Shown one piece after another: positions 33,873 to 45,298 of a stretch of 64,000 nt of DNA. Made by a program: the position numbers and the translations under genes. The first letter of the stretch is position 1; every line of letters begins with the position of its first letter. The stretch covers positions 91,435 to 155,434 of the forward strand of contig CALXMW010000001.1 of NCBI GenBank assembly GCA_944389585.1, read 5' to 3'. The notes beneath the pieces were generated by a model. The model was not told where the DNA came from, did not search any database, and was given only the letters and a program-made list of their open reading frames with translations. The stretch comes from an uncultured Kiritimatiellota bacterium. Lineage in GTDB: Bacteria; Verrucomicrobiota; Kiritimatiellia; RFP12; DVOR01.

Positions 33873-34841
33873 GTGAAAGAGCTGCAAGCGAGCGAGTTCG
33901 TCGAGGCCCTGCGTGGGAGCACCCACGCGGGGAAGACGGCCTATTACCTTTTCTATTCCAGCCTGTGGGACGCCTTCGTGCGTGAGCCGGCGCTGATGGT
34001 GGTGCCCTTCGCGGACCATCTGGCGCACCGGGGCGACGGCGTCTTCGAGACGATGAAGTGCGTGGACGGCGCGGTCTACAACCTCGAGGCGCACCTGCAC
34101 CGTCTGCGCCGCAGCGCGTACCAGATCGGCCTGGCCTTCCACCGCGGCCCGGAGGCCCTGCGCGAGAAGGTCTTGGAGGCGCTGGCGGCCGCCGGCCAAC
34201 GCGACTGCTCGGTGCGCGTGGTGCTGAGCCGCGGGCCCGGCGGGATGGGCGTCTCGCCCACGGAGAGCGAGGCCTCGGCCCTCTACATCCTGGTCTACGG
34301 CGCCGGGCGGCCCTTCATGGAGCGCAAGCCCGGGGGCGCGCGCCTGCGCCTGAGCGCGGTGCCGCCCAAGCACCCGGACTTCGCCACCGCCAAGACGTGC
34401 AACTACATCCCCAACGTCCTCATGAAGATGGAGGCCGAGGCCTGGGGCGTCGACTTCACCGTCGGCGCGGACGGGCGCGGGCACATCACCGAGGGCGCCA
34501 CCGAGAACGTCGGCATCGTCTCCAAGGGCGGCACGCTCGCCTTCCCGCCGCTCGACGCCGTCCTCGCCGGCACCACGATGCTGCGCGTGGCCGAGCTGGC
34601 GCAGGGGCTGGAGGCGCAGGGCCTGCTGCGCGGCGTGGTCTTCCGCCCCATCCGCGTGGAGGAGCTGGCCGAGGCGCGCGAGATCCTGGTGGTGGGCACG
34701 ACGCTGAACGTGGCCTCGGCCGTGGAATGGGAGGGCCGGCCCGTCGGCGACGGCAAGCCCGGGCCCATCGGCCGCGCGCTCGACGAGATGATTTTGCGCG
34801 ACACCCGCGGGAACGCGGCGCTGCGCACCGCCTATCTGTGA
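33873..34841 (+). CDS. Class IV aminotransferase (branched-chain/D-amino-acid/ADC-lyase fold)
   Basis: A 322-residue pyridoxal-phosphate enzyme from the GTG at 33873, with AAGGA just before it. The cofactor lysine is K174 in FATAKTCNYIP, and ITEGATENVGIV is the conserved phosphate-side motif of fold type IV. FADHLAHRGDGVFETMKCVD and LEAHLHRLRRSA near the start are typical. Candidates are branched-chain aminotransferase, D-alanine aminotransferase or aminodeoxychorismate lyase; the specificity loops do not let me choose. It begins an apparent operon with a PTS IIA gene 18 bases on. Confidence 0.82.
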   Translation: MKELQASEFVEALRGSTHAGKTAYYLFYSSLWDAFVREPALMVVPFADHLAHRGDGVFETMKCVDGAVYNLEAHLHRLRRSAYQIGLAFHRGPEALREKVLEALAAAGQRDCSVRVVLSRGPGGMGVSPTESEASALYILVYGAGRPFMERKPGGARLRLSAVPPKHPDFATAKTCNYIPNVLMKMEAEAWGVDFTVGADGRGHITEGATENVGIVSKGGTLAFPPLDAVLAGTTMLRVAELAQGLEAQGLLRGVVFRPIRVEELAEAREILVVGTTLNVASAVEWEGRPVGDGKPGPIGRALDEMILRDTRGNAALRTAYL

Positions 34842-34859
34842 TTTGACAAGGAAACCCCT

Positions 34860-35315
34860 ATGAGCACCTACGACACGATGTTGGACAAGGCCGTGGTCAT
34901 CAACTCCCTCAAGGGCGAGGACATCTTCGGCGTCATCGCCGAGCTGGTCGACGCCCTGGTCGCCGCCGGCGCCCTCCCCGAGGACAAGCGCGAGGACGCC
35001 AAGCAGGCCGTCGTCCGCCGCGAGATGTCCGCCTCCACCGTCATGCCCGGCGAGATCGCCCTCCCCCACGGCCGCACCGACGTGGTGGCCGAGCTCGCCT
35101 GCGCCATCGGCATCCACAAGGAAGGCTTCCCGGCCGACGCGCCCGACGACGAGCCCACGCGCGTGGTCATCCTCATGCTCGTGCCCCCCGCCGCCGGCTC
35201 GGGCTACATCGCCTTCCTCGGCAGCGTCAGCCGCACGCTGATGGACGCCGACAAGCGCGCCGCCATGATCGCCGCCACCGACCGCGAGGGCGTCCTCGCC
35301 GTCCTGCGCGATTGA
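34860..35315 (+). CDS. PTS EIIA type 2 domain protein (PtsN/fructose type)
   Basis: A 151-residue phosphoryl-carrier domain. The phospho-accepting histidine is H70 in GEIALPHGRTD, and the flanks LVAAGALPEDKREDAKQAVV and REMSASTVMPGE match the EIIA-Fru/EIIA-Ntr fold. It is a stand-alone IIA with no IIB or IIC gene nearby, which favours a regulatory PtsN-like role over sugar uptake. It lies between an aminotransferase and ileS, all on one strand with short gaps (18 and 21 bases). Confidence 0.87.
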   Translation: MSTYDTMLDKAVVINSLKGEDIFGVIAELVDALVAAGALPEDKREDAKQAVVRREMSASTVMPGEIALPHGRTDVVAELACAIGIHKEGFPADAPDDEPTRVVILMLVPPAAGSGYIAFLGSVSRTLMDADKRAAMIAATDREGVLAVLRD

Positions 35316-35336
35316 TTCCCCGCACCAAAGGAAACC

Positions 35337-38468
<3,132 letters not shown>

Positions 38469-38475
38469 CCCCAAA

Positions 38476-38506
38476 AAGAAGGCGCCCCACCCGGGCGCCT
38501 TTCTTC
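38476..38506. terminator. ileS terminator
   Basis: AAGAAGGCGCCC and GGGCGCCTTTCTT pair around a 4-base loop directly after the ileS stop, with A and T runs on both flanks. The next 210 bases up to the folE stop at 38721 contain no gene I can support. Confidence 0.8.
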
Positions 38507-38720
38507 TCCCGCCGCGGCGTTCGCCCCGGCGCTTCTTGTCCATGCGCGCCGGCTCGCGGGCCACGGGCCCGGCTACTGCCCCACCCCGCATGGGGCGCGG
38601 GGGCTGGCCGGCCGCCTCGCCCGTGCGGGGCTCGGAATGGCGCGGGGCGGTTGCCAAAAAGAGCCGCGCGCGGGTGGGATGGGCCCGCGCGCGAGATTTT
38701 GAGGGAGGGATGGGGCAGGG

Positions 38721-39287
38721 TTATTTGACGAGGGACATGAACTCGGCGCGGACGGAGGGGGAGGTGCGGAAGGAGCCGAGGACGGAGGAGGTGACGGTGA
38801 GGGCGTTCTGCTTTTCGACGCCGCGCATCATCATGCAGAGGTGGGCGCAGCTCATGACGACGCCGACGCCTTCGGCGCCGGTGATTTCCTGGATGGCGTG
38901 GGCGATTTCCTCGGTGAGGCGCTCTTGGATTTGGAGGCGGCGGGCGTAGCAGTCGACGATGCGGGCGATTTTGCTGAGGCCGACGACGTGGCCGTCGGCG
39001 ATGTAGCCGACGTGGCAGCGGCCGTAGAAGGGGAGGAGGTGGTGCTCGCAGAGGGAGTAGACCTCGATGTCGCGGACGATGACCATGTTGTTGGCGGCGG
39101 ACTGGAAGACGGCGCCGTTCAACACGTCTTGAGGGGTTTGGCGGTAGCCTTGGGTGAGGGTGGCGAGGGCCTTGGCGACGCGCTCGGGGGTCTTGAGGAG
39201 GCCTTCGCGGTCGGGATTCTCGCCGAGCTCGGCGAGGATTTCGCGGACAAGCTGGGCGAGGCGGGTTTGGTCGGGTTGCTTCAGCAT
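38721..39287 (-). CDS. folE: GTP cyclohydrolase I
   Basis: A 188-residue zinc enzyme making dihydroneopterin triphosphate from GTP for folate. [19 protein letters not shown] holds a zinc cysteine and the catalytic histidines, and the second signature reads [17 protein letters not shown] (canonical ARHxCMxxRG), supplying the last zinc cysteine. [20 protein letters not shown] and QERLTEEIA are also standard. The ATG at 39287 overlaps the upstream gene's end (ATGCTGA). It is the last gene of a group with gpmI and the M24 peptidase. Confidence 0.96.
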   Translation of the reverse strand: MLKQPDQTRLAQLVREILAELGENPDREGLLKTPERVAKALATLTQGYRQTPQDVLNGAVFQSAANNMVIVRDIEVYSLCEHHLLPFYGRCHVGYIADGHVVGLSKIARIVDCYARRLQIQERLTEEIAHAIQEITGAEGVGVVMSCAHLCMMMRGVEKQNALTVTSSVLGSFRTSPSVRAEFMSLVK

Positions 39288-40360
39288 GGGAGGACGAGGC
39301 GATGGGGGGTGTGGGAGAGGATCTCGCAGCCGGTTTCGGTGACGACGAGGAGGTCTTCGATGCGGACGCCGACTTGGCCGGGGATGTAGATGCCCGGTTC
39401 GTCGGTGATGACCATGCCTGGCTTGAGGACGGTGTCGCAGGTCTTGGAGAAGCCGGGCATTTCGTGGATTTCGAGGCCGACGCTGTGGCCGAGGGAGTGG
39501 TCGTAGTAGTCGGCGTAGCCGTATTTGCCGATGATGTCGCGGGAGAGTTTGTCGAGGTCGCAGCAGCGGAGGCCGGGTTTGACGGCGGCGGCGACGGCTT
39601 GGTTGGCTTCGAGGACGATGTCGAAGATTTCGTTGAAGCGGGGGGTGGGGATGCCGTAGAAGAGGGTGCGCGTCATGTCGGAGCAGTAGCCGTCGACCTT
39701 GACGCCCATGTCGATGAGGAGCTCGGAATTGGGCTGGAGGACGGTGGCGTCGGGCTGGTGGTGGCATTCGACGGCGTTGGCGCCGGCGCAGAGGATGGGG
39801 TCGAAGGATTCGACGAGGCCGCGGGCGGCTTCGGCCATGCGGAAGTGGCGGAGCATCTCAAGCTCGCTCATGCCGGGGCGGAAGGTTTCGAGGAGATCGG
39901 CAAGGAGGGCGTCGTTGGCGGCGGCGGAGCGGCGGATGGCATCGATCTCGCGGGGGGATTTGACGCCGCGGATGGCGGAGACGAGGCTGGTGACGCTGGC
40001 CATCTTGGCGTGGGAGAGGGCCTCCTGGAGGGGGAGGTATTGGGCGACGGTGAGGGAGCCTTCGTAGCCGACGGTGCCCCAGCTTTTGCCCATGGCGGCG
40101 TAATCGGCGAGCTGCTCTTTGGCGGGCTTGAACTTGCGGATTTCGACGCCGGTGAGGAGGCGGTGGGCGACTTCGAGGTAGCGGAAGTCGGTGTAGAAGA
40201 TGGGGGTGCCTTGGCGTTCGACGAGGAGGAGGCCGTTGCTGGTCTCGAGGCCGGTGAAGTAGAGGCGGTTGACGGGGGTGTAGAGGAAGGCGGCGTCGAT
40301 GCCTTCGGCGGCCATGGCGCCTTGGAGGCGTTCGATGCGGGAGAGGTGTTCGGTGTCCAT
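39281..40360 (-). CDS. Aminopeptidase P / Xaa-Pro peptidase family (M24)
   Basis: A 359-residue metallopeptidase. The N-terminal creatinase-like domain covers about residues 5-130 ([20 protein letters not shown]). The M24 catalytic domain has the five metal ligands in order: D in [18 protein letters not shown] (two aspartates), H in [12 protein letters not shown] in ITDEPGIYI and E in [10 protein letters not shown]. The size fits bacterial Xaa-Pro dipeptidase/aminopeptidase P-like proteins. Its stop overlaps the folE start by 7 bases. The large hairpin repeat at 40376-40463 sits just before its start. Confidence 0.92.
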   Translation of the reverse strand: MDTEHLSRIERLQGAMAAEGIDAAFLYTPVNRLYFTGLETSNGLLLVERQGTPIFYTDFRYLEVAHRLLTGVEIRKFKPAKEQLADYAAMGKSWGTVGYEGSLTVAQYLPLQEALSHAKMASVTSLVSAIRGVKSPREIDAIRRSAAANDALLADLLETFRPGMSELEMLRHFRMAEAARGLVESFDPILCAGANAVECHHQPDATVLQPNSELLIDMGVKVDGYCSDMTRTLFYGIPTPRFNEIFDIVLEANQAVAAAVKPGLRCCDLDKLSRDIIGKYGYADYYDHSLGHSVGLEIHEMPGFSKTCDTVLKPGMVITDEPGIYIPGQVGVRIEDLLVVTETGCEILSHTPHRLVLPC

Positions 40361-40375
40361 GATTTGCCTAGAAGG

Positions 40376-40463
40376 CGGAAAGCGGGGAACGGGGCGACGG
40401 GGCGCCCTTCCGGCAGGGCCTCGCCCGTCGCGCGCAAGCGTGCGCTCCGTTCCCCGTTTTCCG
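40376..40463. repeat. Nested inverted repeat between gpmI and the M24 peptidase gene
   Basis: CGGAAAGCGGGGAACGG (40376-40392) pairs with CCGTTCCCCGTTTTCCG (40447-40463) at 16 of 17 positions. Inside it GCGACGGG (40394-40401) pairs with CCCGTCGC (40424-40431), and GCCC with GGGC around the tip. The arms share GAACGG-type composition with the tandem repeat at 21479-21511. It could act as a mRNA processing or stop structure between two cotranscribed genes, or be a dispersed repeat. Confidence 0.7.
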
Positions 40464-40481
40464 TCCTCCTTTTTCCGGTCT

Positions 40482-42041
40482 TTACTTGACGAAGAGGTCG
40501 TCGGCGGTCATCTGCGCGGGCTTCTCGAGGCCGAGGAGATCCAGGCAGGTGACGGCGATGTCGGAGAGTTTGCCGTCGGGGCGCATGGCGCGCTTGTCGG
40601 CGTCTTTGGCCACGTAGATGCATTCGACCTTGTTGAGGGTGTGGGAGGTCTTGGGCATGCCGGTGGCGTAGTCGACCATCTGCTCGGCGTTGCCGTGGTC
40701 GGCGGTGATGAGGACGTGGGCGTCGAGGGCCATCAGGCGGGGGAGGAGCTTACCGATGCATTCGTCGACGATCTCGACGGCGCGGGTGGCGGCCTCAAGG
40801 TTGCCGGTGTGGCCGACCATGTCGCAGTTGGCGTAGTTCACCACGATGAAGCCGTAGGGATTGTCCTCCAGGCGCTTGAGCAGCTCGTCGGTGACGTTGT
40901 AGGCCTCCATCTCCGGGTGCGAGGCGAAGGTGGCCGGGTCGAAGCGGCTGGGCACCTCCACCTGATCCTCGCCGGGATAGGGCTTGGTGCTCTTGCCGTT
41001 GAAGAAGCTGGTGACGTGGCGGAACTTCTGCGTCTCGGCCAGGCGGAGCTGGCGGATGCCGGCCTTGGAGACGACCTCGCCCAGGAGCATGTCCATGGCG
41101 CCGTCGCCGCCCATCGCGCCAAGAAGGTAATCCTGGAACTCGTCCCAATAGCGGGTGAAGCCCAGGTAGGTGACCTTGGGGCGGCGGGGACGCGCGCCGG
41201 CGTAGTCGTCGCAGACAAAGGCCTGGGTCAGCTGGATGGCGCGATCCTGGCGATAGTTGGTGTGCATCACGCTGTCGCCATCCTGGATGCCCGCGTAATC
41301 GCCGATGACGGAGCAGGGGATATACTCGTCGGTCATCGGGTCGCCGTCAGGCGTCTTCTCCGTGTCATAGGCCGTCTTCACGGCCTCCTCGACGGTGGCG
41401 AAACGCTTGCCCTTGGCATCGACCAGGCACTCGAAGGCCTCGGAGGTCAACGCCCAGTTCTTGGAACGATCCATCGCGTAATACCGGCCCATGGCCGTGC
41501 CGATGGCGCAGCCGCCGACCTCGGCCATCACGCCCTGAAGCTTGGCCAGATACTCGAGCGTCGAGCGCGGCGGCGTGTCGCGGCCGTCCAAGAAGGGATG
41601 GACAACGATTCGGCCCTCGGGGAACTCCTGGCGCGCGCGGCGCATGATCTTGAAGAGGTGTTCCTGGTGGGCGTGGACGCCCTCGTCCTGCAGCAGGCCC
41701 ATCAGGTGGAGCTGGGACTGGTTCGCCTTCCAATTGGCGATCAGCGCCTCCCACTTCGGGCTCTTGAAGAGCTCGCCGCTCTTCAGGCCGTCGTCGATGC
41801 GCTTGAGCTCCTGCTCCACGATGCGGCCTGCGCCCATGTTCAGGTGGCCCACCTCGGAAGAGCCCTGGTAACCGTCGGGCAGGCCCACCTCCTCGCCCGA
41901 GCACTCGATGCGGCACCACGGGTAACGCGCGCGCAGACGATCGATCACGGGGGTCTTGGCGCTGAAGACGGAGTTGCCGGCGAAGCGGGGGTTCATCCCC
42001 CAACCGTCGCGGATGATCAAGCAGACAGGGCGTTTGTCCAT
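40482..42041 (-). CDS. gpmI: 2,3-bisphosphoglycerate-independent phosphoglycerate mutase
   Basis: A 519-residue, alkaline-phosphatase-superfamily enzyme of glycolysis. The catalytic serine is S62 in YQGSSEVGHLNMGAGRIV, and the metal-binding blocks IIRDGWGMNP, HPFLDGRDTPPRST, VVNYANCDMVGHTGN and LITADHGNAEQM are all present. The last one holds the two metal ligands D and H. The length is normal. It has a promoter 30 bases upstream and an AAAGGA ribosome site, and is followed by the hairpin repeat. Confidence 0.97.
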   Translation of the reverse strand: MDKRPVCLIIRDGWGMNPRFAGNSVFSAKTPVIDRLRARYPWCRIECSGEEVGLPDGYQGSSEVGHLNMGAGRIVEQELKRIDDGLKSGELFKSPKWEALIANWKANQSQLHLMGLLQDEGVHAHQEHLFKIMRRARQEFPEGRIVVHPFLDGRDTPPRSTLEYLAKLQGVMAEVGGCAIGTAMGRYYAMDRSKNWALTSEAFECLVDAKGKRFATVEEAVKTAYDTEKTPDGDPMTDEYIPCSVIGDYAGIQDGDSVMHTNYRQDRAIQLTQAFVCDDYAGARPRRPKVTYLGFTRYWDEFQDYLLGAMGGDGAMDMLLGEVVSKAGIRQLRLAETQKFRHVTSFFNGKSTKPYPGEDQVEVPSRFDPATFASHPEMEAYNVTDELLKRLEDNPYGFIVVNYANCDMVGHTGNLEAATRAVEIVDECIGKLLPRLMALDAHVLITADHGNAEQMVDYATGMPKTSHTLNKVECIYVAKDADKRAMRPDGKLSDIAVTCLDLLGLEKPAQMTADDLFVK

Positions 42042-42071
42042 GGCAGGATTCCTTTCTTAAACTCGCCCCTC

Positions 42072-42077
42072 ATTATA
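42072..42077 (-). promoter_or_regulatory. gpmI promoter (-10 box)
   Basis: On the minus strand GTGTGGTATAAT is a consensus extended -10, about 31 bases before the gpmI ATG. It lies back to back with the tRNA promoter. Confidence 0.7.
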
Positions 42078-42117
42078 CCACACCCGCGCCCCAAAAACCC
42101 GCCCCCGCACTTTTGCC

Positions 42118-42146
42118 TTGAGCCGCGCCCCCAAACATGGCATAAT
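42118..42146 (+). promoter_or_regulatory. tRNA-Ile2 promoter
   Basis: TTGAGC (42118-42123) and CATAAT (42141-42146, preceded by ATGG) are 17 bases apart and end 15 bases before the tRNA. Confidence 0.65.
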
Positions 42147-42161
42147 TCCCCCATTCCTCCC

Positions 42162-42238
42162 GGATCTGTAGCTCAGTCGGTCAGAGCAGGGGACTCATAA
42201 TCCCTTGGCCGGTGGTTCAAGTCCACCCAGATCCACCA
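42162..42238 (+). tRNA. tRNA-Ile2, anticodon CAU (lysidine type)
   Basis: A 77-base cloverleaf with encoded CCA. The acceptor GGATCTG pairs perfectly with CAGATCC, the D arm is GCTC/GAGC, the anticodon stem GGGGA/TCCCT encloses CTCATAA, and the T arm is GGTGG/CCACC. The anticodon CAT could mean Met or Ile2. The stretch from AGAGCAGGGGACTCATAATC onward matches the E. coli tRNA-Ile2 pattern closely and elongator tRNA-Met poorly, so I call Ile2, which TilS would modify to read AUA. Its 3' half overlaps, on the other strand, the end of the res gene. Confidence 0.85.
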
Positions 42239-45200
42239 GCTCCCCAACAAGGCCCATCAGCTCCCCGTAGGACGCGACCAGGTGGTATTCCACGTCCCCG
42301 TTTGGGGCGAGGGCCCGCGTCCAGGCCTCCGCGCAGGTCTTGCGCAGTCTCTCGTTCCCGCGCAGATCCCAGTCGTCCGAGGAGCCCTTGGTCTCCGCGA
42401 GGATGCAGACGTGGCGCACGCTTCCCTTCTTGAAGGCCACCGCCCAGTCCGGGTTGTAGGTCTCGCCGTTCGGGAGCGGGATGTGATAGGCCGACGGCAG
42501 CTTGACGAAGGCCTCCACCTCCTCGGCGCCGTCCGTGTCCTTGGCGAACCGCTGCTCGACCTTCGAGTCGGAGTCCAGCCACGGGTAGAGGTGATGGCGC
42601 AGGCGCGCCTCCTCGTCGCAACGCTCCGAAGGCAGGGACGGCGCCTCCTCCATGAAGAAGTCGTCCCCATACCGCTCGTCCGTCGGATGATAGGCGATGG
42701 CCTCCAGCGCCTGCCGGAGCTTCTCGGTGTTGATGATGCGGGCAACCTCCGCGATGAAGACCTCCGGGTTCACCGCGTAGAGGGCACGCACCGCCGGCTC
42801 CAAGCGCCGCAGGATGGCCACGAGGGTGCGGCGCGTCAAGCCCGTCCGCTTCGGGTCGGCCAGCTCGCCCACCAGGTCATACGCCACCTTGCCGCCGCCG
42901 AGCGCGACGTCTTCCGAGCGCGACCGTTTCTCCCCGAAGGCCTCCCCACCCCGCACAGCCGTGGAGGTGAGGGCGTCCTTCTGGCTCACCCGCTCGATGA
43001 CGACCTTGGGCTGAGGGACCTTGGGCCCTGTCTCCGTGCTGTTGAGCGCCGCGACGCAGGACTCGATGAGGCGCGGCGTGTCGATGCTGACCCTGCACAC
43101 CGTCTTCTGCCGCAACTTCTGCCACAGCTCCTGGAACCCGGGCTTGCGCAGGTTCTCCTGGTTGACCTCCAGCCGCTTGCGGGCGCGGGCGTTCTCGACC
43201 TTGATCTCGCGCCCGGCGGCCAACGTGTCCAGGATGGCCAACACCGCCTCGCGCACATCCTCCAGCTCGCGTGGGAAGCCCTCCGCCAACGTCCCTGCCG
43301 CGCGGTCTTTGCGGAAGGCCTCGTTCAACGCCTCCTCGTTGTCCAGGTAGTCGTTGTTGAAGAGCCAGTTGTGGACCTTCCTGGACTGCGTGCCGTCGAT
43401 GGTCTGCGTAAGCCCGTTGGGCGTCTTCAGCGCGCGCCCCTTCAGGAAGTCCGGCTTGATGGCCCACGAGCGGCTCTTGATGGCCTCGGCGAACTCCTTC
43501 TGCAAAGCGGCGATGAAATCCTGGCAGGCATCCCGCGCCACCACGGTCAGGCGGTTGACGTCGTGCGTGTCGCCGGTCGCCCAGCGCGCGCCGTCCTGCG
43601 TCACGCAGAGGCGCAGCCCGCGCCCCACCTCCTGCCGCCGCGAAACGACGTTGTCCGTGTGCCGGAAGAGGCAGATGACGAAGACGTTCGGGTTGTCCCA
43701 CCCCTCGCGCAGCGCCGAGTGCGAGAAGAGGAAGCGCACACGCGCACGGGCCGTGTCCTTCAGCGACAGCAGGCTCTCCTTGTCCCGCAGGATGAGGTCG
43801 TAGTCCTCCCCGCCGGACTTCTCGACCTCCCTCTCCGAGCGGTCGACGGCGCGTTTGCTCTTCTTGTCCTGGCTGAAGTAGCCTGCGTGCGTCTCCTCCG
43901 CCCGGATGCCGCGCAGGTAGTCCTTGTGCCGTTGGGGCCACGCCAGGTCGTCCAGGCACCTGTCCGCCTCCTCCCGATAGACGCGCTCGAAGAGCGCCGC
44001 CAGCGGCCCGCGGCCGTCCTCCTACCCATAGACGCGGTAATCCGCCACGTGGTCGATGAAGAAGAGCGAGAGCGTCTTGATGCCTTTGGCCAGGTTGGCG
44101 GCCTCCTTCAGCAGGTGCACCCTGACGGTCTCGCGCACCTGGATTTCCCGAAGCACGTCGGCCTCCACGGCGCCCACCGCCTCGCCGGCCCGGAGCGTCA
44201 GGCCGTTGGCGAAGCGTACCCAGCCGCCCGCGTCGTCCTTGCCCACCTCCTGCACCACGGAGCCCCGCGCGTATTCCGCCAACCCGCCGGAGAGGTCGTG
44301 GAGGTTCTCCTTCCGCGCCACCAGCCGCGTCACGCGCCGCACGGTCCCGCCCGCCGTGCGCTGCTCGAACTCCAGCCGCGCCTTGGGCACGCCCGTCGTC
44401 TGCGGCTCCACCCCCGCCAGATAGAGATAGCCGGCCTGCCCCGAGAGGTTACGCACGCGCAGCCCCGTCACCTCAATCTTCTTCACCAGCTTCCGGTTGT
44501 AGGCGTCCAACGCGTCCAGACGATACACCAGGTCGTGCCGCGTCTTATGCGTGGCCGAGTAGCGCGACACGAAGAGCGGCTCAAACTCCTTCAGCGCCTC
44601 CGTCGTCGCCTTGCCCTCCATCTTCTGCGGCTCGTCAAGGATGAGGATGGGGTGGCACGCCGCGAGCAACTCCAGGGGCGAGTTGGATTCCGCGTCGTCC
44701 TGCCGCAGGCGGATGCGCCGGTTGGCCTCGCCCCGCGCGTTGAAGGCCTGGATGTTGATGACCAGGATGTTCAGCCCCGGCGAGTTCGCGAAGTCGGAGA
44801 GGCGCCCCGGCTGCTTGGAGTCGTAGACCGCCACCCGCGCCCGCACGCCGTACTTTCCGAAGAAGTGCCCCGCCGTCGCCTCGAGCGACGCCTTCACGCC
44901 CTCGCGGATGGCCACCGTCGGCACCACGACGACGAACTTCCCCCACCCATACCGCTTGTGCAGCTCAAAGGCCGTCTGCGTGTAGACATAGGTCTTCCCC
45001 GTCCCCGTCTCCATCTCCACGTCCAGGTTCACGGGCCACTTTTCCCCCGCACCCCGCCACAGCTTCGCGGACTGCGGCAGCCCCAGCCGCGCCTGGCGCG
45101 CCCGCAGGTTCGCCCGCAGCGCCTCCTCGCCCAACGCCAACGGCGCGTTCGCGAAGACGGGCATCCCCCAATCGTCGCGCCGCACCGCCTCCTGCCGCGG

Positions 45201-45287
45201 CTGCCCCGCGAAGACCGCGCACACCGCCACCGTCGCGTCCCACTGGTAGGGCAGACGGTCGAACTTCAGTTCCAGTCGGTTGGCCAT
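42195..45287 (-). pseudogene. Type III restriction endonuclease Res subunit, interrupted by an in-frame TAG
   Basis: A 1031-codon frame from ATG 45287 (GAGGAGG upstream). It encodes a superfamily 2 ATPase: METGTGKT (92-99), ILDEPQKM as the DExx box, SRYSATHK, and after the break LREGWDNPNVFVICLFRHTD and RRQEVGRGLRL. The C-terminus has a PD-ExK-like nuclease (YNPDWAVAF ... ILAETKG). Codon 422 (44024-44022) is TAG in the middle of the helicase: RVYG, stop, EDGRGPLAALFERVYREE. The frame is unchanged on both sides, so one base substitution, suppression or readthrough would restore it. The last 14 codons run into antisense tRNA-Ile2 sequence, so the native end was replaced. Confidence 0.85.
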
Positions 45288-45298
45288 CGCGTTCCTCC

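Noticed and set aside
42162..42238. tRNA-Met
   Set aside because: The anticodon is CAT, but the anticodon arm and variable region match tRNA-Ile2 much better than elongator or initiator Met.
43740..44021. A separate gene in the gap between the two res halves
   Set aside because: The gap is the same reading frame as both halves and continues the helicase sequence after the TAG.
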